64,000 bases of DNA from an uncultured Bacteroidales bacterium. Lineage in GTDB: Bacteria; Bacteroidota; Bacteroidia; Bacteroidales; Bacteroidaceae. The position numbers and the translations under genes are program-made. The notes beneath the pieces are model-generated. The model saw only the letters and a list, made by a program, of their open reading frames with translations. It had not been told where the DNA came from and did no database searches. The stretch spans positions 30,051 through 94,050 of the forward strand of contig CADBXO010000014.1 in NCBI GenBank assembly GCA_902798685.1. The letters are read 5' to 3'. Positions 45,562-56,167 of this stretch are shown piece by piece (the first letter of the stretch is position 1; each line of letters opens with the position of its first letter).

Positions 45562-45569
45562 TATCTTTG
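45562..45569 (+). promoter_or_regulatory. Probable -7 box for the hydroxyacid dehydrogenase operon
   Basis: TATCTTTG fits TAnnTTTG, 28 bases before the ATG. Its -33 region would fall within the right arm of the preceding hairpin. Confidence 0.65.
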
Positions 45570-45596
45570 CAGTTTGATTGGAGATAAAACACAGTT

Positions 45597-46577
45597 ATGA
45601 AGAAACGTGTTCTGGTAACATACAACATGTTCCGCACAGGATATGCGGAACTGATCAAAAAATACGATGTCACATTCCCCCCTGAAGGCCGTGAGACATT
45701 CACATACGATGAAGTGTATGAGATGCTCCCGGAGTATGACGTACTACAGTCCATGTTCAATTTCCCGGTTGACCGCAAGCTCATGGAGCGCGGTCTGCCC
45801 CGTCTGGAACTGGTAAGCAACTATGCCGTAGGATTCGACAACATCGACATTCCTACCGCCACAGAACTGGGTATTGCCGTGACAAACACCCCCGGTCCCG
45901 TAACCGAGCCTACAGCAGACCTGGCATTCGGCCTGATGCTGGCCGTAGCACGCCGCATCACCGATGTAGACCGCCGTCTGCGCATTCCCGGAGCTCTGGA
46001 ATGGACCCTTCTGGCCAACCTGGGCTACTCTCTGGGAGGCAAGACACTGGGTATCCTGGGCATGGGTCGCATAGGTCAGGCACTTGCACGCCGCGCCAAG
46101 GCCAGCTGCATGAACGTGATCTACTACAACCGTCACCGCGTAAGCCCCGAGATCGAGCAGCTGTACGATGCCAAGTACGTAGAGTTTGAGGAGCTGCTCA
46201 AGACATCTGACTTTATATCAGTCAACGTCCCCTACTCCAAGGAGACCTGGCACATGATAGGCAAGGAGCAGATTGAGCTCATGAAGCCCACCGCCATCCT
46301 GGTAAATACCGCCCGCGGACCCATTGTCGATGAACTTGCACTGGCCGATGCCCTCAAGAACAAGCGTATCTGGGGCGCAGGTCTTGACGTGTTCGAGTTC
46401 GGTGACAAGGTAAGCCCCGAGATCCTGGAGCTTGAGAACGCCGTCATCACCCCGCATGTAGGCACACAGACCTACGATGTGCGCAACGAGATGGCCGAAT
46501 ACGTATCACGCAACATCATCAACTTCTATGAAGGCGGTCCTGTTTCATTCGTAAACAAAGTAGAGAAGAGAAAGTAA
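45597..46577 (+). CDS. D-2-hydroxyacid dehydrogenase (NAD-dependent)
   Basis: The 326-residue protein belongs to the family of phosphoglycerate, glyoxylate and D-lactate dehydrogenases. The Rossmann loop is LGILGMGRIGQALARRAKA. The catalytic Arg lies in VNTARGPIVDE, the Glu further on near EFGDKVSPEIL, and the His in VITPHVGTQT. The substrate may be glyoxylate, hydroxypyruvate or another 2-oxo acid; family motifs do not separate these. The stop codon overlaps the prfA start by one base, an arrangement with no obvious metabolic link. Confidence 0.9.
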   Translation: MKKRVLVTYNMFRTGYAELIKKYDVTFPPEGRETFTYDEVYEMLPEYDVLQSMFNFPVDRKLMERGLPRLELVSNYAVGFDNIDIPTATELGIAVTNTPGPVTEPTADLAFGLMLAVARRITDVDRRLRIPGALEWTLLANLGYSLGGKTLGILGMGRIGQALARRAKASCMNVIYYNRHRVSPEIEQLYDAKYVEFEELLKTSDFISVNVPYSKETWHMIGKEQIELMKPTAILVNTARGPIVDELALADALKNKRIWGAGLDVFEFGDKVSPEILELENAVITPHVGTQTYDVRNEMAEYVSRNIINFYEGGPVSFVNKVEKRK

Positions 46578-47683
46578 TGGCTGCCGAGAGTCTGCTACAG
46601 AAACTGGATGACCTTGAGGCCCGTTTCCACGAGGTCAGTCTGCTCATAACAGACCCTGCCGTCATTGCCGATATGAAACGGTTCGTCAAGCTGAACCGTG
46701 AATACCGCGACCTGGAACGCATATCCCAGGCCCGCTCAGAGTACGTAAGCCTGCTCTCCAACATCAGCCAGGCCAAGGAACTCCTGGGCGAGAGCGACCC
46801 CGAGATGCGCCAGATGGCCCGCGAGGAACTGGATACCGCCACAGCACGCCTTGAGACCCTTGAGGAGGAGATCAAGCAGCTTCTTATCCCAGCCGATCCG
46901 CAGGATGAGAAGGATGTCGTAATGGAGATACGCGGCGGCACAGGCGGCGACGAAGCTGCCCTGTTTGCCGGTGACCTTTTCCGCATGTACTGCAAATATT
47001 TCGAGACAAAAGGCTGGAAGTACGCAGTTTCCTCATGCTCAGAGGGCACATCCGGAGGATTCAAGGAGATCATATTCACCGTAACGGGTGACAAAGTATA
47101 CGGCACGCTCAAATATGAATCAGGCGTTCACCGTGTACAGCGCGTACCTGTAACAGAGACACAGGGCCGCATCCACACATCGGCCGCCACCGTTGCCGTC
47201 CTGCCCGAGGCCGATGCCTTTGAGGTTGAGATAAACGAGGGCGAGATCAAGTGGGATACATTCCGCAGCGGCGGTGCCGGCGGCCAGAACGTGAACAAGG
47301 TCGAGTCAGGTGTAAGACTCCGATATAATTGGAAAAATCCCAACACCGGAGTTGTTGAGGAGATACTCATTGAGTGCACCGAAACCCGTGACCAGCCCAA
47401 GAACAAGGAGCGTGCGCTGTCACGCCTGCGTACCATGATCTATGACCGCGAGCATCAGAAATACATGGATGACATTGCAGCCCGCCGCAAGACCATGGTA
47501 TCCACCGGTGACAGATCGGCCAAGATACGTACCTACAATTTCCCGCAGGGACGAATAACCGACCACCGCATCAACTGGACCTCTTACAATCTGCCGGCAT
47601 TCATGGACGGCGACATTCAGGAGTGCATCGATCAGCTCACCATAGCTGAGAACGCAGAGCGTATGAAAGAGGCCGAAATGTAA
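46577..47683 (+). CDS. prfA: Peptide chain release factor 1
   Basis: RF1 ends translation at UAA and UAG. The 368-residue product has the codon-reading tripeptide P-V-T in VQRVPVTETQGRIHTSA (RF1 type PxT, not RF2 type SPF) and the catalytic loop GAGGQNVNKVES with GGQ near residue 235. The N-terminal helical domain (1-100) and C-terminal switch region are complete. The presence of a standard RF1 agrees with the normal use of TAG here. The start overlaps the dehydrogenase stop by one base, and pyrF follows after 24 bases. Confidence 0.97.
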   Translation: MAAESLLQKLDDLEARFHEVSLLITDPAVIADMKRFVKLNREYRDLERISQARSEYVSLLSNISQAKELLGESDPEMRQMAREELDTATARLETLEEEIKQLLIPADPQDEKDVVMEIRGGTGGDEAALFAGDLFRMYCKYFETKGWKYAVSSCSEGTSGGFKEIIFTVTGDKVYGTLKYESGVHRVQRVPVTETQGRIHTSAATVAVLPEADAFEVEINEGEIKWDTFRSGGAGGQNVNKVESGVRLRYNWKNPNTGVVEEILIECTETRDQPKNKERALSRLRTMIYDREHQKYMDDIAARRKTMVSTGDRSAKIRTYNFPQGRITDHRINWTSYNLPAFMDGDIQECIDQLTIAENAERMKEAEM

Positions 47684-47707
47684 AGAAATTTCAAAACGAT
47701 TCAAGAT

Positions 47708-48526
47708 ATGACAAGAGAAGAGTTGTACCAGAACATAAAGCGCAAGAAGTCGTTTTTGTGTGTAGGTCTTGATACCGACATCAAGAAGATACCGCAGCAT
47801 CTGCTGTCCGAGGAGGATCCCATATTCGCCTTCAACAAGGCAATCATCGACGCCACCGCAGACTACTGCATAGCTTACAAGCCCAATCTGGCATTCTATG
47901 AGAGTGGTGGCCTCAAGGGCATGCAGGCTCTCTACAAGACAATAGACTACATCCGCACCAATTATCCCGACCAGTTCATCATAGCCGATGCCAAGCGCGG
48001 TGATATCGGTAACACATCAAAGATGTACGCCGAGAGCTTCTTCGGTGAGATGAATGTGGATTCAGTAACCGTAGCGCCCTATATGGGACAGGACAGCGTA
48101 ACCCCGTTCCTGGGCCACGACGGCCGCTGGGTGATACTTCTGGCACTCACCAGCAACAAGGGAGCCGATGATTTCCAGTACATCCAGGATTCAAACGGTA
48201 CTCCTCTGTATCAGAACGTGCTCAAGAAATCACTTGAGTGGGGCGGAAACGCAGACAATATGATGTACGTGGTAGGTGCCACACGCGCCGAAATGCTCAC
48301 AGACATACGTAAGACAGTACCTGACAGCTTCCTGCTGGTTCCCGGTATCGGAGCGCAGGGCGGATCACTGGCCGACGTATGCAAATACGGCATGAACAGC
48401 AAGTGCGGACTCATTGTAAACAGCAGCCGCGCAATCATTTACGCTGACAGCACAGAACAGTTTGCACAGGTAGCCGGACAGAAAGCACAAGAGGTGCAGA
48501 AGGAAATGGCCGCCTATATTAAATAA
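47708..48526 (+). CDS. pyrF: Orotidine 5'-phosphate decarboxylase (long form)
   Basis: PyrF makes UMP by decarboxylating OMP, the last step of pyrimidine synthesis. The 272-residue type 2 form has [16 protein letters not shown], the substrate Lys in [10 protein letters not shown], the catalytic motif [19 protein letters not shown] and the C-terminal [11 protein letters not shown] phosphate loop. It directly follows prfA. The lpxD promoter overlaps its last bases and the short gap after it. Confidence 0.96.
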   Translation: MTREELYQNIKRKKSFLCVGLDTDIKKIPQHLLSEEDPIFAFNKAIIDATADYCIAYKPNLAFYESGGLKGMQALYKTIDYIRTNYPDQFIIADAKRGDIGNTSKMYAESFFGEMNVDSVTVAPYMGQDSVTPFLGHDGRWVILLALTSNKGADDFQYIQDSNGTPLYQNVLKKSLEWGGNADNMMYVVGATRAEMLTDIRKTVPDSFLLVPGIGAQGGSLADVCKYGMNSKCGLIVNSSRAIIYADSTEQFAQVAGQKAQEVQKEMAAYIK

Positions 48527-48531
48527 TTTGC

Positions 48532-48539
48532 TATATTTG
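48532..48539 (+). promoter_or_regulatory. Probable -7 box for the lpxD operon
   Basis: TATATTTG fits TAnnTTTG and lies 30 bases before the lpxD ATG at 48570. It rules out starts upstream of about 48546. Confidence 0.6.
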
Positions 48540-48569
48540 CAATCTATACAATCACGCGAAGACTTACAA

Positions 48570-49613
48570 ATGGAATTTACAGCAAAACAGATAGCCGAAT
48601 TTCTGAACGGAACCGTTGACGGCAATGAAAATGCCGCCGTTCATACTTTCGCCAAAATTGAGGAGGGTGCCCCGGGTGCACTCTCTTTTCTTTCGAACGT
48701 CAAATACACCCAGCACATATACACAACCAAGGCCAGCGTAGTACTGGTAAACAAGGATTTCAAGCCCGAGCAGCCCGTAAGCGCAACTCTCGTCAGGGTT
48801 GACAACGCATATGAGGCACTGGCCAAGCTGATGTCTCTCTACGCATCAATGAAACCCGCCAAGACCGGAATCAGCTCGCTGGCATCGGTCTCAGAGAAGG
48901 CCAAGATAGGCAAGAACGTCTACATAGCCCCGTTCTCAGTCATTGAGGACGGTGCCACCGTAGGTGACAACACACAGATATATCCGCTGGTTACCATCGG
49001 TGAAGGCGCATCGGTAGGTTCCGACTGCATACTTTACCCGCATGTAACCATCTACTACGGCTGTAAGGTAGGCAACCGATGCATTCTCCACGCAGGCAGC
49101 GTGGTAGGTGCCGACGGATTCGGCTTTGCACCCGCCAAGGACGGTTATGAGAAGATACCTCAGATTGGTATTGCAGAACTTGAGGATGACGTTGAGATTG
49201 GTGCCAACACCTGTATTGACCGCTCCACAATGGGTCGCACCCTGGTTCACAAGGGTGTCAAGCTGGACAACTTCGTTCAGGTAGCCCACAACGTAGAGGT
49301 CGGCGAGAATACGGTAATATCGGCCCAGTCAGGCATTGCAGGATCAAGCAAGGTCGGCGCATGGTGCATGATTGGCGGCCAGAGCGGTGTATCAGGCCAT
49401 CTGACAATCGGTGACAGGGTTAACTTCGGTGCCAAGACCGGTGCTTTGAGCAGCTTTGACAGTGATCAGAACATCATGGGTTATCCCGCCATCGGATACC
49501 GCAACTTCATGCGTTCGTCAATTCTCTTCAGGGATCTGCCCGAGATGGATAAGAAGGTTCGTCAACTGGAAAAAGAAATAGAAGAACTAAAAGCTCAACT
49601 TGCCAACAAGTAA
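48570..49613 (+). CDS. lpxD: UDP-3-O-(3-hydroxyacyl)glucosamine N-acyltransferase
   Basis: LpxD adds the second acyl chain in lipid A synthesis. The 347-residue product has the N-terminal uridine-binding domain ([36 protein letters not shown]) and a left-handed beta-helix of hexapeptide repeats (about 105-310), with the catalytic His in [15 protein letters not shown]-terminal helix rich in Glu and Lys closes the protein. The ATG at 48570 gives the normal N-terminus. It leads the lipid A cluster lpxD, lpxC/fabZ and lpxA. Confidence 0.96.
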   Translation: MEFTAKQIAEFLNGTVDGNENAAVHTFAKIEEGAPGALSFLSNVKYTQHIYTTKASVVLVNKDFKPEQPVSATLVRVDNAYEALAKLMSLYASMKPAKTGISSLASVSEKAKIGKNVYIAPFSVIEDGATVGDNTQIYPLVTIGEGASVGSDCILYPHVTIYYGCKVGNRCILHAGSVVGADGFGFAPAKDGYEKIPQIGIAELEDDVEIGANTCIDRSTMGRTLVHKGVKLDNFVQVAHNVEVGENTVISAQSGIAGSSKVGAWCMIGGQSGVSGHLTIGDRVNFGAKTGALSSFDSDQNIMGYPAIGYRNFMRSSILFRDLPEMDKKVRQLEKEIEELKAQLANK

Positions 49614-49635
49614 GCTTTAAGACATATAGCATAAC

Positions 49636-51027
49636 ATGTACAAACAGAAGACTTTAAAGAGTAGTTTCTCACTTAGCGGCAAGGGCCTTCACACAGGTCT
49701 TGAACTTACCGTGACATTCAATCCGGCCCCCGCAGACTACGGCTACAAGATACAGAGAACAGATCTTGATACCCAGCCCATAATTGAAGCGTTTGCAGAG
49801 AACGTACGTGAGACCCAGCGCGGTACCGTACTGTTCAAGGGTAACGTAAAGGTAAGCACCGTCGAGCACGGCCTGGCTGCCCTCTACGCAGCAGGTATCG
49901 ACAACTGCCACATCGAGGTTAACGGCCCTGAGTTCCCCATTCTGGACGGAAGTGCCATAGATTATGTTGAGAACATACAGCGCGTGGGAATCAAGGAGCT
50001 GGATGCCCTGAAGGACTTCTACGTAGTAAAGAACAAGATCGAGGTCAAGGATGAGAAGACCGGTTCTTCAATAATCCTGCTCCCTGACAATGAATTCAGC
50101 GTGAACGTACTCATTTCGTATGATTCCAAGATACTCTACAACCAGTACGCTTCACTCGAGGATATGAATGACTTCCCCACTGAGATAGCCCGCAGCCGCA
50201 CATTCGTGTTCGTACGCGAGATTGAGTCACTGCTGGATGCCGGACTGATCAAGGGAGGTGACCTGGACAACGCCATCGTAATCTACGAGCGTGAGATGTC
50301 ACAGGAGCGTTATGACAAGATATGCGAGATCATGGGCGTACCCACCATGGATGCCACCAAGCGCGGTTACATCATGCACAAGCCCCTTCAGTGGGACAAT
50401 GAGCCGGCACGTCACAAGCTTCTCGACATCATAGGTGACCTGGCACTGGTAGGAAAACCCATCAAGGGCCGTATCATCGCCACCCGTCCGGGACACACCA
50501 TCAACAACAAGTTCGCCCGCATACTGCGCAAGAACATTATCATGAACGACGTCCAGGCACCCGCCTATGACCCGTCAGTTCCGCCGGTAATGAACCTGCA
50601 GCAGATCCAGTCCATCATGCCGCACCGCTACCCGATGCAGCTTCTGGACAAGGTCATCTCACTGACAGACCTCTACGCCGAGGGTGTCAAGAACGTGACC
50701 AACAACGAGTTCTTCTTCTCAGGACACTTCCCCGAGCACCCCATCATGCCCGGCGTTCTCATCATCGAGGCAATGGCACAGCTGGGAGGAACCCTGGCAC
50801 TCCAGATCACAGGAGAACCCAAGGATTATGAGGCCATGTTCATCAAGATTGACAACACCCGTTTCCGTCAGGCCGTAGTACCCGGCGACACCCTTCTGAT
50901 GCGTGTTGTAAGGACTGCACCCATACGCCATAACATCCTGTCAATCAAGGGATACGCCTTCGTAGCCGACAAACTGGTTGCGGAGTCTGAGTTCATGATT
51001 CAAATAATGAAAAAAGATAATAACTGA
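49636..51027 (+). CDS. lpxC/fabZ: Bifunctional LpxC deacetylase / FabZ dehydratase
   Basis: The 463-residue fusion is typical of Bacteroidota. Residues 1-310 are LpxC, the zinc deacetylase of lipid A synthesis ([18 protein letters not shown] with a zinc His; [16 protein letters not shown] with the second site). Residues about 320-463 are FabZ, the 3-hydroxyacyl-ACP dehydratase ([34 protein letters not shown] with catalytic His and Glu). The pair balances lipid A and phospholipid synthesis. Its stop overlaps the lpxA start by one base. Confidence 0.97.
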   Translation: MYKQKTLKSSFSLSGKGLHTGLELTVTFNPAPADYGYKIQRTDLDTQPIIEAFAENVRETQRGTVLFKGNVKVSTVEHGLAALYAAGIDNCHIEVNGPEFPILDGSAIDYVENIQRVGIKELDALKDFYVVKNKIEVKDEKTGSSIILLPDNEFSVNVLISYDSKILYNQYASLEDMNDFPTEIARSRTFVFVREIESLLDAGLIKGGDLDNAIVIYEREMSQERYDKICEIMGVPTMDATKRGYIMHKPLQWDNEPARHKLLDIIGDLALVGKPIKGRIIATRPGHTINNKFARILRKNIIMNDVQAPAYDPSVPPVMNLQQIQSIMPHRYPMQLLDKVISLTDLYAEGVKNVTNNEFFFSGHFPEHPIMPGVLIIEAMAQLGGTLALQITGEPKDYEAMFIKIDNTRFRQAVVPGDTLLMRVVRTAPIRHNILSIKGYAFVADKLVAESEFMIQIMKKDNN

Positions 51028-51803
51028 TGATAAGTCCGTTAGCATACGTTGACCCCTCGGCCCAGATAGGCGAGAACGTCGAAATCGGCCCGTTCTGTTT
51101 CATTGACAAGAACGTGGTTATTGGTGACAACAACATTATCATGCCCCACGTGAACATCATGTACGGTTCACGCATAGGTAACGGCAACCAGATACATCCG
51201 GGAGCCGTAATCGGCGGTATTCCCCAGGACCTCAAGTTCCGCGGTGAGGATACCACAGCCGAGATCGGTGACAACAACCGCATCCGTGAGAACGTGACCA
51301 TCAACCGCGGTACCGCCTCCAAGGGCAAGACCGTAGTGGGCAGCAACAACCTGCTCATGGAGAACATGCACGTAGCCCACGACTGCGTCATCGGCAGCAA
51401 CTGCATCCTTGGCAACAGCACCAAGATTGCCGGTGAGGTTGTGATTGACGACTTTGCCATCCTGAGCGCCTGCGTTCTGGTACACCAGTTCTGCCACATC
51501 GGCGGTCATGTAATGATCCAGGGAGGTTCAGGCTGCAGCAAGGACATCCCGCCCTACGTAATCGGCGGACGTCATCCGGTCATCTACGCCGGTCTGAACA
51601 TTGTAGGTCTGCGCCGCCGCGGCTTCTCAAATGAGACCATCGAGGCCATCCACAACGCATACCGCATCATTTACCAGAACGGTCTGAACGTAAGCCAGGC
51701 TATTGCAGCCCTCAAGGAGGATCCCATTTCACAGACTCCTGAGGTTCAGTACATAATCAACTTTGTGGAGACATCAGAAAGAGGAATTATCACGACTAAA
51801 TAA
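51027..51803 (+). CDS. lpxA: UDP-N-acetylglucosamine O-acyltransferase
   Basis: LpxA carries out the first step of lipid A synthesis. The 258-residue product is a left-handed beta-helix of hexapeptide repeats (for example IGENVEIGPFCFIDKNVVIG) with the catalytic His in MENMHVAHDCVIGSNC and the C-terminal helical domain after GLNIVGLRRRGFS. It is coupled to lpxC/fabZ by a one-base overlap. Confidence 0.97.
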   Translation: MISPLAYVDPSAQIGENVEIGPFCFIDKNVVIGDNNIIMPHVNIMYGSRIGNGNQIHPGAVIGGIPQDLKFRGEDTTAEIGDNNRIRENVTINRGTASKGKTVVGSNNLLMENMHVAHDCVIGSNCILGNSTKIAGEVVIDDFAILSACVLVHQFCHIGGHVMIQGGSGCSKDIPPYVIGGRHPVIYAGLNIVGLRRRGFSNETIEAIHNAYRIIYQNGLNVSQAIAALKEDPISQTPEVQYIINFVETSERGIITTK

Positions 51804-51815
51804 ATACTTAACGAT

Positions 51816-52385
51816 ATGATTTACAGATTCATTTTCATTTCCGATGAGGTCGATGACTTCTATCGTGAAATCCAGATCAATTCATCAGCGTCATTCCTGG
51901 ATTTCAGCAATGCTATTCTGAAATCTGTAGGATATCCCGATGACCAGATGACCTCATTCTTCATGTGCGAGGACAACTGGGAGAAGCGTGAGGAGATTAC
52001 CCGCGAGGAGATGAACACCAGCTCCGAGGTGGACAATTTCGTTATGGCCGATACCCCCCTCGATGAACTGATTGAGGACGAAAAGCAGCGTCTGATCTAC
52101 ATCTTCGATCCTTTAACAGAACGTTGCTTCTTCATTGAATTAAAGGAGATTATCACAGGCAAGACTCTCAAGGAAGCCGTCTGCACCGCAAGTCAGGGCA
52201 ACGCCCCCAAGCAGACCATTGATTTTGATGAGATGGCTAAGGCCAACCCCACCATCGACGTCGATGAGAACTTCTACGGTGATGAAGGATTCGAGTCCGA
52301 TGAACTTGACGAGGAGGGATTCGGCATGGAAGGCGGCGAAGGAGGAGGCACAGTAAGCCTGGATTCCATAGACGACCTTTATTGA
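51816..52385 (+). CDS. PRiA4_ORF3-family (IS1096 TnpR-like) protein
   Basis: The 189-residue product starts with MIYRFIFISDEVDDFYREIQ and has FLDFSNAILKSVGYPDDQM, the pattern of the pRiA4b ORF3 / IS1096 passenger family. The name comes from a mobile element, but this chromosomal copy sits between lpxA and miaA, a common place in Bacteroidales, and no transposase is near. The last 50 residues are acidic with a Gly-rich patch (GMEGGEGGGTVS). The function is unknown. Confidence 0.8.
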   Translation: MIYRFIFISDEVDDFYREIQINSSASFLDFSNAILKSVGYPDDQMTSFFMCEDNWEKREEITREEMNTSSEVDNFVMADTPLDELIEDEKQRLIYIFDPLTERCFFIELKEIITGKTLKEAVCTASQGNAPKQTIDFDEMAKANPTIDVDENFYGDEGFESDELDEEGFGMEGGEGGGTVSLDSIDDLY

Positions 52386-53306
52386 GTGAAGACGTTAGTC
52401 ATCATACTAGGACCAACCGGCGTGGGCAAGACCGAATTATGTCTGACCCTCGCCGATTTGTTTCATACCCCCATAATTTCGGCCGATTCCAGGCAGATGT
52501 ATGCCGACATTCCCATATGTACGGCAGCCCCTACTCCCTCTGAGAGGGCACGTGCCGAGCATTATCTGGTAGGAAACCTGAGTCTTGATGACTACTACAG
52601 CGCAGCCAAGTACGAAGAGGATGTCATGTCGCTCGCAAATAAACTATTCGCAGATCATGACATTTTACTCGTCACAGGCGGCTCAATGATGTATATAGAT
52701 GCCCTGTGCTATGGTATAGACCAGATTCCCACCATTCCGGACGATATCCGTCTGCCCCTTCTGGAGCGCTATGAAAAGGAAGGTTTGGAGAAGCTGGTTC
52801 AGGAACTCAAACTGCTCGATCCGGAGTACTATAAACAGGTGGACAGAAAGAATCCCAAGCGTGTCCTGCACGCTCTTGAGGTCTGCTACATGACAGGACA
52901 TCCCTACTCTGACCTTCGCAAGGGACAGAAAGCCGAGCGTCCGTTCAAGATCGTTCGTATCGGCCTTACAAGACCACGCGAGGAGCTCTACGAGCGCATC
53001 AACCGCCGCGTCGACAACATGGTCAAGGAGGGCCTTATTGAAGAGGCACGCCGCATGTATCCGCGCAAAGGGCTCAACTCACTCAACACGGTGGGTATGA
53101 AGGAGCTTTTCAGCTGGATGGACGGCGCCCTGACCCCTGAAGGCAAGCCCTGGACGCTGGAGTTTGCCATAGAGAAGATCAAACAGAACTCGCGTATATA
53201 TTCACGTAAACAGATGACGTGGTTCAAGCGTGACGAGAACACACGCTGGTTCCACCCCGATGATATTGAGGGCATAACCCGTTATATTAAGGAGAGCATA
53301 TGCTGA
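52386..53306 (+). CDS. miaA: tRNA dimethylallyltransferase
   Basis: MiaA adds a dimethylallyl group to A37 of tRNAs that read codons starting with U. The 306-residue product has the P-loop [12 protein letters not shown], the substrate segment [28 protein letters not shown] and the C-terminal [14 protein letters not shown]. It begins with GTG directly after the TGA of the preceding gene (TGAGTG), with no in-frame ATG nearby. Its end overlaps the next start by seven bases. Confidence 0.95.
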   Translation: MKTLVIILGPTGVGKTELCLTLADLFHTPIISADSRQMYADIPICTAAPTPSERARAEHYLVGNLSLDDYYSAAKYEEDVMSLANKLFADHDILLVTGGSMMYIDALCYGIDQIPTIPDDIRLPLLERYEKEGLEKLVQELKLLDPEYYKQVDRKNPKRVLHALEVCYMTGHPYSDLRKGQKAERPFKIVRIGLTRPREELYERINRRVDNMVKEGLIEEARRMYPRKGLNSLNTVGMKELFSWMDGALTPEGKPWTLEFAIEKIKQNSRIYSRKQMTWFKRDENTRWFHPDDIEGITRYIKESIC

Positions 53307-53911
53307 TAAGACTATACGAAAAGAACCCAAGCCAGCGCGATCTGGACCGCATTCTGGATGTCCTGAACGGCGGCGGAGTCATAGTATTCCCTACTGACAC
53401 CGCCTATGCAATAGGATGCCATGCACTCAAGGAGCGTCCCATAGAGCGTATATGCCGCATCAAGGGACTCAACCCGCAGAAACACCGTTTCTCAATAGTG
53501 TGCTATGACCTGAGCGACATCAGCCAGTACGTCCAGATAGACAACGCCACATTCAAGACGATGAAACGCAACCTGCCAGGCCCATTCACCTTCGTGCTTC
53601 GCGCCGGCAGCCGTCTGCCCAAGATATTCAGCAACCGCAAGGAGGTGGGAATCCGCGTGCCCGACAACGAGATAACACGTGAGATCTGCCGCCAGCTGGG
53701 TGCTCCCCTTCTTTCCACCACCGTCCCCTATGATGAGTCCGATGACATAGGCTATCTGACTGACCCCGAGCTCATTGACGAGCGTCTGGGCGATGACGTA
53801 GATCTGATCATCAACGGCGGAGCCGGCGGATTCGAGTACTCCACTGTGGTCTACTGTGTTGAAGGAGAACAGGAAATCATACGTCAGGGTAAAGGAATTC
53901 TTGACGATTGA
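53300..53911 (+). CDS. Threonylcarbamoyl-AMP synthase (Sua5/YciO/YrdC family)
   Basis: The 203-residue protein has the YrdC fold: [36 protein letters not shown] (nucleotide-binding Lys-Arg patch), [12 protein letters not shown] and [14 protein letters not shown]. The family makes the threonylcarbamoyl-adenylate used for t6A37 in tRNA. It overlaps miaA, which modifies the same position 37 of other tRNAs. The YciO subgroup has a less certain role, and this protein could belong to it. Confidence 0.88.
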   Translation: MLIRLYEKNPSQRDLDRILDVLNGGGVIVFPTDTAYAIGCHALKERPIERICRIKGLNPQKHRFSIVCYDLSDISQYVQIDNATFKTMKRNLPGPFTFVLRAGSRLPKIFSNRKEVGIRVPDNEITREICRQLGAPLLSTTVPYDESDDIGYLTDPELIDERLGDDVDLIINGGAGGFEYSTVVYCVEGEQEIIRQGKGILDD

Positions 53912-53962
53912 CAATCTAACAAAACACCCTCACAGGTATATTAAATGTATAATCCTACAATT

Positions 53963-56167
53963 ATGAAGAAAATAACTGTCCTATTTGTTGCATTACTTAC
54001 AGCACTCTCCCTGAATGCCCAGAACAAGAAAATAACTCTTGACAGCGTAATATCCGGAAGCTTTTCCGGAAGCGGCCTGGGAGCCATAACCCCGATGGCC
54101 GACGGAGAACACTTCCTGCAGGCACAGGATGACTGCATCCTCAAGTATTCATTCAAGACCGGCGAGGTTACCGACACCGTCCTCAACATCCGCACTGCAC
54201 GCGGTGAAAGGCTTTTCTCACTGGGCCGTTTCATCCTCTCACCTACTGAGGATCTGATTCTGCTCGAGCAGAACGTAAACAAGATATTCCGCCGTTCATA
54301 CACGGCCGATTACTATATCTTTACCATCCGAAACAACAAGATCGATCCCCTTACAACAGGAGGTCCCGTTCAGGTTCCGTCATTCTCTCCCGACGGCCAT
54401 AACATAGCATTTGTACGTGATAATAACTTATTTATAGTCAAGTTGTTATTCAATAATGCTGAAGTACAGGTAACTAAGGACGGAGAGCTTGGAAAGATAC
54501 GTAACGGTATACCCGACTGGGCCTATGAGGAGGAGTTCGGAGTTACCCGCGCATACGAGTTCAGCGCCGACAGCCGCATGCTGGCATGGATACGTTTTGA
54601 CGAGTCAAATGTAGGCGGCTACCAGCTTCCCTTCTTCTCAACCGGCATTGACCGTGACGAGTATTATCAGGAACTGGTATCATACCGTCCCCAGCAGTAT
54701 CCCACTGCAGGTTCAGCCAACTCAAAGGTATCGGTCCACTCATTCGATATAAAGAGTTCCGTAATTCGTGACATGGACCTCAAGCTTGACAGCACCAGTT
54801 ACATTCCGCGCATTAAGTTCGTAGAGAATGATGACAACGACATCTTCATCTTCACTCTGAACCGCGCCCAGAACAAGCTGGAAATCTACGCAGCCAATCC
54901 CCGCTCCACCGTATGCACCCTCACCCTCCGTGAGCAGGATGACCGTTACATTGACGAGTTCGCATACATGCAGACCCAGTTCTTTGGTGACCAGTTCATA
55001 ATGCAGAGCGAACGTGACGGACACCGCCACCTCTACCTCTACAACCTCAAGGGCCAGCTCAAGCGCCAGATCACCAGCGGCGATTTTGATGTTCTCTCTC
55101 TCCACGGATTCGATCCCAAGAGCGGCACAACCTACTACGAGAGCAATGAAACCGGCATATACGACTGCGCAGTCTGGAAGATTGACGGCAAGGGCAAGAA
55201 GACAATCCTCACACCCAAGGAGGGAACCAGCCACGCCCGTTTCAGCGCCGGTTGCAAGTATTTCATCAACTCATGGTCCGATATGTCCACCCCCGCCCGC
55301 GTTACAGTCATTTCAAACGCCGGCAAGACCATACGCACCATCGAGGAGAATCAGGATATAGCCACATCAGTACTTGAATACGGATTCCCCAAGAAGGAGA
55401 AGTTCTCATTCGAGACTGTTGACGGCACCACCCTCTACGGCTGGCTGGTTAAACCCGCCACCGCAAGCGAATCGGCCCCCTGCCCTGTCATTCTCTATCA
55501 GTACAGCGGTCCCGGATCAAACGAGGTTCTTAATGAATGGTCTGCCGGATTCTATCCCGGTGGCAGTCTAGAGGCACTCTTGGTTCAGCACGGCTATGCT
55601 GTTGCAGTTGTTGACGGCCGTGGCACTGGACGCCGCGGAGCCGACTTCAAGAAGCAGACTTACAAGCAGCTGGGCGTTATGGAAAGTCAGGATCAGGTTG
55701 CTGCTGCCCAATACCTTGGCTCGCTCCCTGAGTTCGATGCTGAGCGCATCGCCATCTGGGGCTGGAGCTATGGTGGCTACACCACCCTGATGTCAATGAG
55801 TGAGGGCACTCCGGTATTCAAATGCGGTGTTGCAGTAGCTCCTGTAACTGATTGGCGCTTCTATGACGCTCCCTACACCGAGCGCTTCATGCAGCAGCCC
55901 AAGGAGAACGCCGACGGCTACCACGAGGCCTCAGCCCTGGATCGCATCAACCGCCTCCACGGCAAGCTTCTGATAGTTCACGGCCTGGATGACGACAACG
56001 TCTTCTTCAGCAACACCACCGCCTACATCGAGGCCCTGATCCGCGCCGGCATCGATTTCGACATGCAAGTCTACCCCGGCAAAGAGCACAGCATCACCGG
56101 CACCGCCCACCGCAAGCACCTCTTCACCCGCATCCTGCGCTTCTTTGACGAGAATCTCAAAAGATGA
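53963..56167 (+). CDS. Dipeptidyl peptidase IV family serine peptidase (S9)
   Basis: The 734-residue product has a signal peptide (MKKITVLFVALLTALSLNAQ), an eight-blade beta-propeller domain (about 30-470) with the double-Glu motif DWAYEEEFG that binds the peptide N-terminus, and an alpha/beta hydrolase domain. The catalytic Ser is in GWSYGGY (near residue 602), the Asp in DDDNVFF (near 677) and the His in GKEHSI (near 709). It removes Xaa-Pro dipeptides in the periplasm and feeds protein-using metabolism. An upstream ATG at 53945 is possible, but the second ATG gives the clean signal peptide. The stop codon TGA is the first base triplet of a palindromic element. Confidence 0.95.
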   Translation: MKKITVLFVALLTALSLNAQNKKITLDSVISGSFSGSGLGAITPMADGEHFLQAQDDCILKYSFKTGEVTDTVLNIRTARGERLFSLGRFILSPTEDLILLEQNVNKIFRRSYTADYYIFTIRNNKIDPLTTGGPVQVPSFSPDGHNIAFVRDNNLFIVKLLFNNAEVQVTKDGELGKIRNGIPDWAYEEEFGVTRAYEFSADSRMLAWIRFDESNVGGYQLPFFSTGIDRDEYYQELVSYRPQQYPTAGSANSKVSVHSFDIKSSVIRDMDLKLDSTSYIPRIKFVENDDNDIFIFTLNRAQNKLEIYAANPRSTVCTLTLREQDDRYIDEFAYMQTQFFGDQFIMQSERDGHRHLYLYNLKGQLKRQITSGDFDVLSLHGFDPKSGTTYYESNETGIYDCAVWKIDGKGKKTILTPKEGTSHARFSAGCKYFINSWSDMSTPARVTVISNAGKTIRTIEENQDIATSVLEYGFPKKEKFSFETVDGTTLYGWLVKPATASESAPCPVILYQYSGPGSNEVLNEWSAGFYPGGSLEALLVQHGYAVAVVDGRGTGRRGADFKKQTYKQLGVMESQDQVAAAQYLGSLPEFDAERIAIWGWSYGGYTTLMSMSEGTPVFKCGVAVAPVTDWRFYDAPYTERFMQQPKENADGYHEASALDRINRLHGKLLIVHGLDDDNVFFSNTTAYIEALIRAGIDFDMQVYPGKEHSITGTAHRKHLFTRILRFFDENLKR

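Noticed and set aside
51816-52385. Mobile element based on the IS1096/pRiA4 family name
   Set aside because: There is no transposase and no inverted repeat, and the gene sits in a typical chromosomal spot between lpxA and miaA.
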